Source of the DNA: Aquimarina macrocephali JAMB N27
GTDB taxonomy: Bacteria; Bacteroidota; Bacteroidia; Flavobacteriales; Flavobacteriaceae
DNA: 64,000 nt
Direction: 5' to 3'
NCBI RefSeq assembly: GCF_000520995.1
Contig: NZ_JACA01000005.1
Location: 248,001 to 312,000 of the forward strand
Positions 1 through 7,911 of the stretch are shown here, in pieces (positions within the stretch are counted from its first letter, which is position 1; each line of letters opens with the position of its first letter). The notes under the pieces were generated by a model, which saw only the letters and a program-made list of their open reading frames with translations, had not been told where the DNA came from and made no database searches. A program made the position numbers and the translations under genes.

Positions 1-612
1 ATCTTTTTCACCCTGAATTATTAGTGAAGGACATTCAATCTTAGATAAATATTCTTCAATATTCCAGGATTGATAAGTTTCAGAAAGCCATGTCTCTGCC
101 CATAATCTAAAAACTGCATCCGTCTTATCTCCGTGGTATTTATATAATTTCTCTTTAAGAGAAGTATTTTGGTACGCAAGGACTGCTGCTTTAATACCAT
201 TAATGGTTTCTTGTTCTACAAATACATGGGCTCCTTCGGTAATAATACCAATAACTTTTTCTGGAAACAAAGCTGCAGTTAATAAAGCAATACTTCCGCC
301 ATCACTATGACCAAATAGTATAACGTTTTTTAATTCTAGATTCTGTATTATTTTTGCTAGAATATAAGCTTCTTCTTTTAAGTAATCATTATTTCTTTTC
401 GAAGTAATAAAAGGAGCAGATTTACCATAGCCTTGGCGATCATAAGAAATAATATTACACCCTGTTTTTAATGCTATTTGTTTGGGAAAATCTTTCCATA
501 ATTCAACACATCCTAAAGAATCATGTAAGAAAATAATGGTTGCCTTTCCTGGTACTAGTAACTCAGGGCTTTTAGAGAATTGTAATCGCTGTTTATCAAT
601 TATTAAATCCAA
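1..612 (-). CDS. alpha/beta hydrolase, cut by the window edge
   Basis: This is the N-terminal 204 codons of an alpha/beta-fold hydrolase; the C-terminus lies beyond base 1. The visible part has an oxyanion-type HDSLG turn (about residues 30-34), the DRQGYG strand, and the nucleophile elbow GHSDGG with Ser103. It stops just after IIQGEKD, where the family's catalytic Asp is usually found, so the last His is not seen. The reading frame has no ATG; TTG at 612 is the most plausible start because the preceding stop is close and the N-terminus fits the fold. There is no signal peptide, so it is probably cytoplasmic. It is transcribed divergently from the M61 peptidase gene. The substrate cannot be told from sequence. 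Confidence 0.8.
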   Translation of the reverse strand, partial: MDLIIDKQRLQFSKSPELLVPGKATIIFLHDSLGCVELWKDFPKQIALKTGCNIISYDRQGYGKSAPFITSKRNNDYLKEEAYILAKIIQNLELKNVILFGHSDGGSIALLTAALFPEKVIGIITEGAHVFVEQETINGIKAAVLAYQNTSLKEKLYKYHGDKTDAVFRLWAETWLSETYQSWNIEEYLSKIECPSLIIQGEKD

Positions 613-659
613 AATAGTGGTTTTGTTATAAAAAGTGCTAAAAATAAGCTAAAGTCTAT

Positions 660-677
660 GCAAATTGTATAATTTGC
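660..677. repeat. 7-4-7 inverted repeat between divergent genes
   Basis: GCAAATT and AATTTGC flank a 4-base loop, a perfect inverted repeat in the gap between the divergent hydrolase and M61 peptidase genes. It could be an operator for an unknown regulator or a chance palindrome in AT-rich DNA. Confidence 0.3.
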
Positions 678-743
678 GCCATTAAAGTTGAAACACTAGA
701 CATTTTTTTAAGTCTAGCTATAGTAAATAGTTAATCCAATACA

Positions 744-2621
744 ATGAAAAAAACATTAGCCAAGATTTCCATTGGTGTATTATTAATTGGTTGTGGAACC
801 AGTAACCTTACAAATGATATAGCAACAAATGTACCTATAGCAACAGCTATAGATTTAACTCAAGTAAAAGACGATAAAGTTCCGGTTACTATAAATCCAG
901 GACGCTTTATTCAGGATACCGTAAAATATCGTATTCCCAAAGTGGTTCAAGGTACTTATGCTGTAAGTGATTTTGGGAAATTTGTAGATGATTTTAAGGC
1001 TTTTGATTATCAGGGAAATGAAATTAAAACAGAAAAAAAAGATACCAATACATGGTTGATTCCGAATGCCAAGCAGCTTGATAGAATTAGTTACCTGGTA
1101 AATGATACCTATGATATAGAGAACACAGACATCGGTACGCCTTTCTCTCCTTCTGGAACTAATATAGAACCAGAAAATTATGTATTGAACCTTCACGGAT
1201 TTATTGGATATTTTGATGTACTGAAAAATAACCAGTATGCATTAGAGGTAAAAGCTCCATCTGAAATGAAGAGAACTTCTGCGTTACAAAAAGTAGGGTC
1301 AGAAGTTAGTGATGATAAGGTAATTACCGTAGATAAATATTTGGCAACACGGTATTTCGAAATTACAGACAATCCAATGATGTATGGAGATCTTGATGTC
1401 GAAGAATTTATGGTAGGAGATATCAAAATTGTGTTAAGTATATATTCACCAAATAAAGTACATACAGCAGCTAAGATAAAAGAAACTGTATTTAAAATGA
1501 TGAAAGGGCAAAAGGCATATCTTGGAGATATCAATAGTACTCCTCGTTATGATATATATTTATATTTAGCACCTAGCACTGAAAATGCCCCTGCGGGATT
1601 TGGAGCACTAGAGCATCATACGTCTACCGTAGTAGTATTACCAGAACAAATGCCCGATGAAGCGTTGGCATCTGCAATGATTGATGTCGTTTCTCATGAG
1701 TTTTTCCATATTGTAACCCCTCTTAGTGTTCATTCTGAAGATGTACATTATTTCGATTATAACAAGCCCACTTTTTCAAAACATTTATGGATGTATGAAG
1801 GAGTAACCGAATATTTTGCGACCTTATTTCAGGTTAACCAAGGATTGGTAGAAGAGCAGGAGTTTTATGATAAAATCATGGGTAAAATTCAGAGTGCAAG
1901 TGGATTTGATGATACAATGAGTTTTACGGTAATGAGTGAAAATATATTGGATCAACCTTATGCAGCTAACTATGTTAATGTATATGAAAAAGGAGCATTA
2001 ATAGGTATGTGTATTGATATTCTGATGCGTGAAGAAAGTAATGGGAATCGAGGAATCCTATCTTTGATGAAAGAGTTATCTCTTAAATATGGTAAAAACA
2101 AACCTTTTAACGATGATAAAATTATAGAAGAGATTACGGCAATGACTTATCCGGCTATTGGTGAATTTTTGAAAACTCATGTTGTAGGAAAAACTCCTAT
2201 TAACTATGAAGAATTCTTTAAAAAAGTAGGGTTATCAGTAGAATCAGAAAGAGTAGAAACAAATTATATCCAAAATTCTGGAGTTTTAATTGTAGCTGGA
2301 AATCAGGAAAAAGGAACTATCTTTTTTACAGATTTAGTTTCTGATAATAGCTTCTGGGCAGAAAATGGAGCGAAACCAAACGATGATATTGTAGAAGTAA
2401 ATGGTACTAAATTGACATTGCAGAATGCTAATAACATACTAGGTGCGACTTTTCAATGGCAAGAAGGAGATGATATTGAAGTTAAACTTAACAGAGCAGG
2501 AGAGGAAGTTGTTATTAAAACTAAAGTAACTAAATCTTTTACCAAAGGGAAAAAACTTAAAGTAATTGATAATTCTACAAAAGAGCAATCAGAGCTTAGA
2601 AAAACTTGGTTAAAAGGATAG
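744..2621 (+). CDS. M61 family metallopeptidase lipoprotein with PDZ domain
   Basis: This is a zinc-dependent peptidase of the M61 (glycyl aminopeptidase) family, 625 residues. The N-terminus is a lipoprotein signal peptide ending in the lipobox LLIGC (about residues 13-17), so it is probably anchored in a membrane facing the periplasm or cell surface. The zinc motif HEFFH is at 318-322, and EGVTEYF about 30 residues later supplies the third ligand, probably Glu352. The C-terminal 100 residues look like a PDZ domain (GAKPNDDIVEVNG), as is usual for the family. It stands alone, divergent from a hydrolase and convergent with the PPK2 genes, and ends at a strong shared terminator. The natural substrate is unknown. 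Confidence 0.9.
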   Translation: MKKTLAKISIGVLLIGCGTSNLTNDIATNVPIATAIDLTQVKDDKVPVTINPGRFIQDTVKYRIPKVVQGTYAVSDFGKFVDDFKAFDYQGNEIKTEKKDTNTWLIPNAKQLDRISYLVNDTYDIENTDIGTPFSPSGTNIEPENYVLNLHGFIGYFDVLKNNQYALEVKAPSEMKRTSALQKVGSEVSDDKVITVDKYLATRYFEITDNPMMYGDLDVEEFMVGDIKIVLSIYSPNKVHTAAKIKETVFKMMKGQKAYLGDINSTPRYDIYLYLAPSTENAPAGFGALEHHTSTVVVLPEQMPDEALASAMIDVVSHEFFHIVTPLSVHSEDVHYFDYNKPTFSKHLWMYEGVTEYFATLFQVNQGLVEEQEFYDKIMGKIQSASGFDDTMSFTVMSENILDQPYAANYVNVYEKGALIGMCIDILMREESNGNRGILSLMKELSLKYGKNKPFNDDKIIEEITAMTYPAIGEFLKTHVVGKTPINYEEFFKKVGLSVESERVETNYIQNSGVLIVAGNQEKGTIFFTDLVSDNSFWAENGAKPNDDIVEVNGTKLTLQNANNILGATFQWQEGDDIEVKLNRAGEEVVIKTKVTKSFTKGKKLKVIDNSTKEQSELRKTWLKG

Positions 2622-2640
2622 GGTTTACAAAACAAAACTA

Positions 2641-2669
2641 AAAAAGGCCCTTGTACAAGGGCCTTTTTT
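2641..2669. terminator. bidirectional rho-independent terminator
   Basis: A perfect 13-bp stem (A-run, GGCCCTTG, then CAAGGGCC, T-run) lies between the convergent M61 and PPK2 genes. The A-tract on one side and T-tract on the other make it usable from both strands. Confidence 0.9.
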
Positions 2670-2673
2670 AGTT

Positions 2674-3477
2674 TTAAATAATATCTTCTTCATAAGGAAT
2701 CGTATTCAAGACATATTGTATTGCTTTAATCCGTGCTTCAGTTTTGCGATCGGCTTCAATAATAACCCAGGGAGAAAGCTCGGTATTTGTTTTTTCAAAC
2801 ATTTTAACCTTATACTTTGTATATTCATCCCAGAGTGCTTGAGCCTTTTCATCTACAGGGGTCATTTTCCATTTTTTTAAAGGACTTGATTTGATATCTT
2901 TAAAACGAGTAGCTTGTTCTTCTTTGGTGATTGAAAAATAAAATTTAATAAGATAAGTATCCGATTCTAGTATCATTCTTTCAAAATCATTTACCTGTCC
3001 CATAAATGTAGTATACTGGTTTTCTGTACAAAACCCATTAACAGGTTCCACAACCGCCCGATTATACCAACTACGATCAAAAAGAACCATTTCCCCCGGT
3101 GTAGGCAGTTGATTAACATAACGTTGAAAATACCATTGTCCTTCTTCTTCACTTGTAGGTTTTGGCAATGCTACAATGCGAAAATGCCTAGGGTTTATAT
3201 GAGAAGTAATACGGCGTATTGCTCCGCCTTTTCCTGCGGCATCACGACCTTCAAAAATGATTACTATTTTCTTCTCATTTTTTATGGTCCAGTTTTGTAA
3301 CTTGATAAGTTCGGCCTGGAGTTCTTTTAATTGTATCTCATATTTAACCATCCTCAATACCTTTTCAACATCAGTCTTTTTATCCATAAACAGATATTTT
3401 AAACCAATAGGAGAGTTTAGAATTTCCAGATCTTCTTTAGAAAGATTAATATTTTTTGTTTTTTGAGTTGCCGTCAT
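2674..3477 (-). CDS. ppk2: polyphosphate kinase 2 family protein (second of pair)
   Basis: This PPK2-family enzyme (267 residues) transfers phosphate between polyphosphate and nucleotides. The Walker A motif GRDAAGKGG is at 77-85, the lid-proximal NPRHFRIVALPKPT stretch follows near 95, and the Walker B-type FDRSWYNRA begins near 133 with Asp134. The length is that of a single-domain PPK2. It starts 3 bases after the stop of a second PPK2 gene and must be co-transcribed with it. The two proteins share the motifs and much of their length but differ in their N- and C-termini, so this looks like an old tandem duplication. Whether it makes NDP/NTP or polyphosphate cannot be decided by eye. Confidence 0.92.
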   Translation of the reverse strand: MTATQKTKNINLSKEDLEILNSPIGLKYLFMDKKTDVEKVLRMVKYEIQLKELQAELIKLQNWTIKNEKKIVIIFEGRDAAGKGGAIRRITSHINPRHFRIVALPKPTSEEEGQWYFQRYVNQLPTPGEMVLFDRSWYNRAVVEPVNGFCTENQYTTFMGQVNDFERMILESDTYLIKFYFSITKEEQATRFKDIKSSPLKKWKMTPVDEKAQALWDEYTKYKVKMFEKTNTELSPWVIIEADRKTEARIKAIQYVLNTIPYEEDII

Positions 3478-3480
3478 AAA

Positions 3481-4326
3481 TCAAATATCTATTTGTTCAA
3501 TATATCTATAGTATCTTAGGATCACATTAGGATCAGGAAGTAATGTGGTTTTTGCTTTCGATTTACCCGTATAGTCAAATCTTGATAATACATACCTCAT
3601 ACTTTCTAAACGAGCAGTTTTCTTACTATTGGTTTTTACAATAACCCAGGGGCTAAATGTAGTATGAGTTTTTGAGAACATTTGTTCCTTGTATTTAGTG
3701 TATTTGTTCCATAGCTGTTGCCCTTTCATGTCTACGGGACTAAATTTCCATATTTTTAGAGGATTCTGTAGTCTTGCATCAAAGCGTTTTTTTTGCTCTT
3801 CTTTTGATATAGAGAACCAAAATTTGATTACTATAACTCCATCTTCATATAGCATATGTTCAAATTCTGGAACCTGAACCATAAAATTTTTATATTGCTT
3901 ATTGGTACAAAACCCCATAACAGGTTCTACAACGGCACGGTTATACCAGCTACGATCAAAAAAAACAATTTCTCCTGGATTAGGTAATTCTTTAATGTAT
4001 CTTCTAAAATACCATTGCCCTTTTTCGACCTCGGTAGGTTTTGATAATGCAACAATACGCATAGAACGAGGATTAAGGTGCTCTGTAAATCGCTTTATAG
4101 ACCCTCCTTTTCCTGCAGCATCTCTCCCCTCAAAAATTATTGCAACACGTAACTTCTTTTTTGCTATCCATTGCTGAAGATTTACCAGTTCTCCTTGTAG
4201 AAAACGAAGCTCTTCTTCATATCGAAGTTTCTGTAATATTTTTTTAATGTCGATGTTTTTTTGATCAGCAATATTGATCAAATGTTTCCGTTTTTTGACT
4301 TGATTTAGTTCTTCAAGTGTAAACAT
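3481..4326 (-). CDS. ppk2: polyphosphate kinase 2 family protein (first of pair)
   Basis: This is the upstream PPK2 paralogue, 281 residues. Walker A GRDAAGKGG is at 67-75 and FDRSWYNRAVVEPV begins near 123 with Asp124. Compared with its neighbour it has a basic N-terminus (KKRKH) and a longer C-terminal extension ending in a Tyr-rich ILRYYRYIEQ segment. It is the first gene of a two-gene operon with a 3-base gap. Known PPK2 subclasses differ in preferring nucleoside mono- or diphosphates; keeping two copies together suggests different preferences, which is inference only. Confidence 0.92.
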   Translation of the reverse strand: MFTLEELNQVKKRKHLINIADQKNIDIKKILQKLRYEEELRFLQGELVNLQQWIAKKKLRVAIIFEGRDAAGKGGSIKRFTEHLNPRSMRIVALSKPTEVEKGQWYFRRYIKELPNPGEIVFFDRSWYNRAVVEPVMGFCTNKQYKNFMVQVPEFEHMLYEDGVIVIKFWFSISKEEQKKRFDARLQNPLKIWKFSPVDMKGQQLWNKYTKYKEQMFSKTHTTFSPWVIVKTNSKKTARLESMRYVLSRFDYTGKSKAKTTLLPDPNVILRYYRYIEQIDI

Positions 4327-4453
4327 AAAATTTGTAATTTGTTATTCTAAATAAGTAGACATTAAAGGTAAAAAGAAAATGAATTTTATGGATCTTTAAC
4401 GGCAATTTTTTTGCATAAAATAACCAGAAGAATACATTTAGATTATTTTTTTT

Positions 4454-4897
4454 CTATACTTTCCAGAAGAACCTTTCTTTGGCTTTTGATTTTGAGCCTA
4501 TTTTTTTATAAAATGTAATGGCATCGATATTAAAATCTGGAGTTTGCCATTGAATAATACTACAATTTTGTGATACAGCATATTCTCTTACAATAGCCAT
4601 TATTTTTACGCCAATTCCTTTTCCTCGTGTTTCTTCTTTAAGATACAAACAATCAAGATAGATATAAAAATCAGCATCCCAGGTCGAGAATTGTTTCATA
4701 AAAGTTGCATAACCCAAAAGCTCATTATTTTGCTCTACAACAACACATTTTAGAACACTCTCTGATCCTAAAATATAGTGTAAAAGTGATGTTACTTTCT
4801 CTTTAGAATTAAACTTTGCTTTTTCATATATTGCGTGAGCTTCACATAGTAAAACAATTTGTTTAATATCTTCTTCTTTTGCAAATCTAATAGTCAT
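4454..4897 (-). CDS. GNAT family N-acetyltransferase
   Basis: This is a small GCN5-related acetyltransferase of 147 residues. It shows the N-terminal MTIRFAKEEDI strand-helix, a LKEETRGKGIGVKIM acetyl-CoA loop (the RGKGIG pyrophosphate-binding motif), and a C-terminal AITFYKKIG segment typical of the fold. A GTG at 4918 would extend it by seven residues into the end of the upstream rhodanese gene; I prefer ATG at 4897 because GNAT proteins usually begin at that strand. It follows the rhodanese gene by 10 bases and is probably co-transcribed with it. The acceptor substrate is unknown. Confidence 0.87.
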   Translation of the reverse strand: MTIRFAKEEDIKQIVLLCEAHAIYEKAKFNSKEKVTSLLHYILGSESVLKCVVVEQNNELLGYATFMKQFSTWDADFYIYLDCLYLKEETRGKGIGVKIMAIVREYAVSQNCSIIQWQTPDFNIDAITFYKKIGSKSKAKERFFWKV

Positions 4898-4907
4898 GAT
4901 TTTATTT

Positions 4908-5300
4908 TTAACAGGCACATTGAATTAAGGAACCTTCAGTAGGTTTGGTTCCCTGGGTAGCATATCCATCAAATTTCCACCATTCAATACCACCCATTAA
5001 TTCTTTTACTTTGAATCCAAGCCTGGTCATATATAATGCTCCCTTGGTCGAAGCATTACAACCGATACCATCACAATAACAAATATAAGTTTTTGTTTTG
5101 TCAAGATGGGCTGTGTTTTCTACTGTCATCTCTTGATGAGGTAAGTTAATAGCAGTCGGGATATGTTCCTTTTCATACCCAAAAGATTTTCTTGCATCAA
5201 CTACTACAATGTTTTCTTCTTTTTCAAGAGCATCAAATAAGTCAGATGGATCCATTTCATAAGCTAATTTGTTTTCGTAAAATTTAATTTGATTTTCCAT
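4908..5300 (-). CDS. rhodanese-like domain protein
   Basis: This is a single-domain rhodanese of 130 residues with the family landmarks VVVDARKSFGYEKEHIPTAINLP (read as separate motifs VVVDAR and HIPTAINLP) and GGIEWW near the end. The active-site loop is CYCDGIGCNAS (about 74-84): Cys76 matches the usual catalytic position, and Cys81 is an additional loop cysteine in place of the common basic residues. The C-terminus is QCAC. It is divergent from a LysR regulator and leads a two-gene unit with a GNAT gene. A role in sulfur transfer or persulfide handling is likely; the partner is not evident. Confidence 0.87.
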   Translation of the reverse strand: MENQIKFYENKLAYEMDPSDLFDALEKEENIVVVDARKSFGYEKEHIPTAINLPHQEMTVENTAHLDKTKTYICYCDGIGCNASTKGALYMTRLGFKVKELMGGIEWWKFDGYATQGTKPTEGSLIQCAC

Positions 5301-5321
5301 AATTCTTCGTTTTTATTTTGT

Positions 5322-5329
5322 CAAATGTA
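5322..5329 (-). promoter_or_regulatory. -7 element for the rhodanese-GNAT unit
   Basis: On the minus strand this reads TACATTTG, matching the Bacteroidota -7 consensus TAnnTTTG, about 20 bases before the rhodanese ATG. I see no clear -33 TTG at the usual distance. Confidence 0.4.
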
Positions 5330-5377
5330 ACATCAATTTAGAGCCTGTTTCTAATAGATTAGATGAATGATTTGATG

Positions 5378-5408
5378 TTGTAACTGAAATATTTTCATAT
5401 TCGTTACA
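5378..5408. promoter_or_regulatory. candidate LysR operator
   Basis: TTGTAAC and GTTACAA form a perfect 7-base inverted repeat around an 18-base spacer that itself contains TGAAA-TAT-TTTCA. It sits between the divergent rhodanese and LysR genes, the normal place for a LysR-type binding site. The assignment is inferred from position. Confidence 0.45.
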
Positions 5409-5419
5409 ATAGTATTATT

Positions 5420-5427
5420 GTAGCTTT
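5420..5427 (+). promoter_or_regulatory. -7 element very close to the lysR start
   Basis: TAGCTTTG matches TAnnTTTG and lies only six bases before the regulator's ATG. If used, the transcript would be almost or fully leaderless. Confidence 0.35.
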
Positions 5428-5433
5428 GCAGGT

Positions 5434-6324
5434 ATGGATGTTAAGTATTTTAGATTAATAAAAACTATTACTGAAGAAGGTAATATCGCTAACTCATCAG
5501 AACGATTATTTTTAACTCAATCGGCATTAAGTCATCAATTAAAAGAATTAGAAGGAAGGTTAGGCTTTAAAGTATTTCATAGAACAAGAAATAAATGGAA
5601 ACTAACTGAAGAAGGTTTGGAACTATATAAGATGGCTAATGAAGTACTGGAAACTATAGAGCAAGGATTTAATAGTATTCAACAAATAAAAAATGGATCC
5701 AAAGGAAGTATTAAAGTAAGTACAGAGTGTTATTCTTTTTATCAGGGATTACCTGGGTTCATTCAAAAAATGGGAATGCTATACCCTCAAATTGATGTTG
5801 ATCTTATTCTTGAAGCCACGCATCAACCGATTTCAAAACTATTATCAAATGAGATTGATATCGCCTTGGTTACTTCAGAACCAGCAAATGATCAATTGTC
5901 TAGTATTGCATTGTTTGAGGATGAAACCTATGCTATTATGCACAAAGAGCATAGATATAGCGAAGTAGAATATTTAAGTGCCGATAATTTTGAGGATATT
6001 CATTTGATTATTCATTCTTTTCCATTAGAAACAGTATCAGTTTATGAGCAATTCTTAAAACCCAATAAAATAACACCTATAAAAATTTCTGCTATCCCCC
6101 TTACCGAAGTTTCTTTAGAAATGGTGAACGCAAATATGGGAGTTATATGTATGCCGAAATGGGCAATAAAATCACTAAAAATACCTAAAGATTTGATTTT
6201 TAAAAGCATTGGAAAGTATGGTGTGAAAAGAACTCATTATCTGGTTATTAGAAAAGAAGACATTAATAAAAAATATATTAACGATTTTGTTTCAAGCTTT
6301 GAAGAGAGTTTTTTGAGTATATGA
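5434..6324 (+). CDS. LysR family transcriptional regulator
   Basis: This is a 296-residue LysR-type regulator. The N-terminal winged helix-turn-helix covers about residues 1-60 (FLTQSALSHQLKELEGRLG, then VFHRTRNKWKLTEEG), followed by a linker helix and a two-lobed effector-binding domain from about residue 90. It is divergent from the rhodanese-GNAT unit, so by the usual LysR arrangement it probably controls that unit and itself through the inverted repeat in the gap. MetR-like regulators of sulfur amino acid genes have a similar layout, but I cannot name the effector. Confidence 0.9.
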   Translation: MDVKYFRLIKTITEEGNIANSSERLFLTQSALSHQLKELEGRLGFKVFHRTRNKWKLTEEGLELYKMANEVLETIEQGFNSIQQIKNGSKGSIKVSTECYSFYQGLPGFIQKMGMLYPQIDVDLILEATHQPISKLLSNEIDIALVTSEPANDQLSSIALFEDETYAIMHKEHRYSEVEYLSADNFEDIHLIIHSFPLETVSVYEQFLKPNKITPIKISAIPLTEVSLEMVNANMGVICMPKWAIKSLKIPKDLIFKSIGKYGVKRTHYLVIRKEDINKKYINDFVSSFEESFLSI

Positions 6325-6343
6325 TTTCAGAAAAATACAATCT

Positions 6344-6385
6344 AAAACACACTTAAGGTGAGATGCTAAACCCTAAATGTGTTTT
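6344..6385. terminator. terminator hairpin between convergent genes
   Basis: AAAACACACTTAAGG pairs with CCCTAAATGTGTTTT across a 12-base loop, with one wobble and one mismatch. It lies between the lysR end and the di-haem peroxidase end, and the terminal A/T runs suit both strands. Confidence 0.6.
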
Positions 6386-6443
6386 AAATGAGATATGATT
6401 TCCAGGCTTAGGAATCACTGTTTTTTGCTAACAATTCTTTATA

Positions 6444-7649
6444 CTATAGGAATGGGTTAGCCCATTTTTCATTAGTATAAACATCATTTCCTGAGAGTGT
6501 TAATAAAAACTCTTTCAAATCATTTATTTCTTGAGCTGTCATTTGTAGATTTTGTAGATTCCCTCCAGGCTTTAATCTTCGATCTAGCTGAGGGTTGTCT
6601 GATGTATTAGGAATATCATTATAATGATCAATAACCTGATCTAAGTCAACAGCAAAGTGCATTAAAGGACCATTAAGTTCTCCTTCGGGATTAAAAATAT
6701 CACGTAGAGAGGGAGCTCTGGTAACGGTAAAATCAGTATCTGTTATGACTGTTGCAATACGATGAATAAAGCCGTTATTTAAACTTTGCGGATCAATATC
6801 AAATTCTGGTGGTCTATGACATGCAGCACAACCAACTCCACCAGAAGTCCTATTTCCGCCAGCATCAAAGTTTGGGCGATCTAAAAACAACTGTTTTCCA
6901 TTGTTTTCATTTTGCGAAAAATTGGTAAATGGTGCCCTGTCATTTGGAGAAGAAACTCTTCCTGTATCATATCTAGAATCAAAAGATTGAATACTTCTAA
7001 TGAATTGAGCTAGTGCTAACTGTATTTTGTTTTCTGTAATTTCTGATTCACCATAAACCCAATTAAATAATTCTGGATAATAATCAGTTTCATTTAGTTT
7101 ATTTAATAAACCATCAAAATTTAAATCTCCATTAGTACCGCTAAATCCCATTTCTGCATGATCCTGGATTGGCATTGTTGTTTGTTCTTCTAATGAAGAA
7201 GCTCTTTCGTCCCAGAAGAAATTTGTTTCATCTGCAAACCTAGAATTAATTAGTCGCATAGAATGCCTGGCGGTGGTTCCATTTACACCTTGACTAACCA
7301 ATGCATTATCACTAAAAGCAGTGGATTGAATGTGACAGCTAGAGCATGAAATAGTGTTGTTAGAAGATAAATTTTTATCATAAAATAAGATTCTACCTAA
7401 AGTAGCTCCTTCATTAGTGATTTCATTACCATTTGTATTATCTTTTGTAATATAGGCAGGAGGTATTGTTACATAATTGGATAAATTGTCGAAATCAATA
7501 TTAAAATACGAAGAGAAATCAAAAGAAGAAGTTACCGGGTTTGTATCTGTAGTGGTTTCAGTATTAATATCGATTTCCTGATTGGATATATCATCATTAG
7601 AACAAGCATAAGTAGTTAATAAAATTGATAGTAGCAGGATTTTTTTCAT
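6444..7649 (-). CDS. di-haem cytochrome c peroxidase / MauG-like lipoprotein
   Basis: This predicted periplasmic lipoprotein (401 residues) has a signal peptide with lipobox TTYAC (Cys16) and two c-type haem sites: CSSCH at 102-106 and CAACH at 274-278. Between them come the WDERA and MGFSG stretches of the bacterial CCP/MauG family. It probably reduces peroxide or oxidises a protein partner. I moved the start from an upstream in-frame codon at 7685 to ATG 7649, because the longer form would bury the signal peptide. It is a single gene, convergent with lysR. CCP and MauG activity cannot be separated by eye. Confidence 0.88.
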   Translation of the reverse strand: MKKILLLSILLTTYACSNDDISNQEIDINTETTTDTNPVTSSFDFSSYFNIDFDNLSNYVTIPPAYITKDNTNGNEITNEGATLGRILFYDKNLSSNNTISCSSCHIQSTAFSDNALVSQGVNGTTARHSMRLINSRFADETNFFWDERASSLEEQTTMPIQDHAEMGFSGTNGDLNFDGLLNKLNETDYYPELFNWVYGESEITENKIQLALAQFIRSIQSFDSRYDTGRVSSPNDRAPFTNFSQNENNGKQLFLDRPNFDAGGNRTSGGVGCAACHRPPEFDIDPQSLNNGFIHRIATVITDTDFTVTRAPSLRDIFNPEGELNGPLMHFAVDLDQVIDHYNDIPNTSDNPQLDRRLKPGGNLQNLQMTAQEINDLKEFLLTLSGNDVYTNEKWANPFL

Positions 7650-7862
7650 AGTATCGAGATCTTTAGTTGTACGTACTATGACCACATTTTATAGAAATGG
7701 TTTAATCTGTGCACAAATTTTTTGAATTATTTTAAAATAATGATCTTTTGATTTCCGTTTTTTATTTAAAAACGGTCTAATTAGATGGATCAAATGGCTG
7801 CATACCAAATAATCAACAAAATTCACTATCGATTTGTTAATTACTTTGTAGAAAGGCTATTT

Positions 7863-7870
7863 TAATTTTG
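7863..7870 (+). promoter_or_regulatory. -7 element for parE-parC
   Basis: TAATTTTG matches TAnnTTTG about 41 bases before the parE ATG. TTG triplets occur 14 and 26 bases upstream, neither at an ideal distance. Confidence 0.4.
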
Positions 7871-7911
7871 TAAGTGAAACCTTATATTAGCAGGCATTCT
7901 ACCCAAAATTT

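Noticed and set aside
7650..7685. N-terminal extension of the di-haem lipoprotein
   Set aside because: It would put 12 residues before a clear lipoprotein signal peptide.
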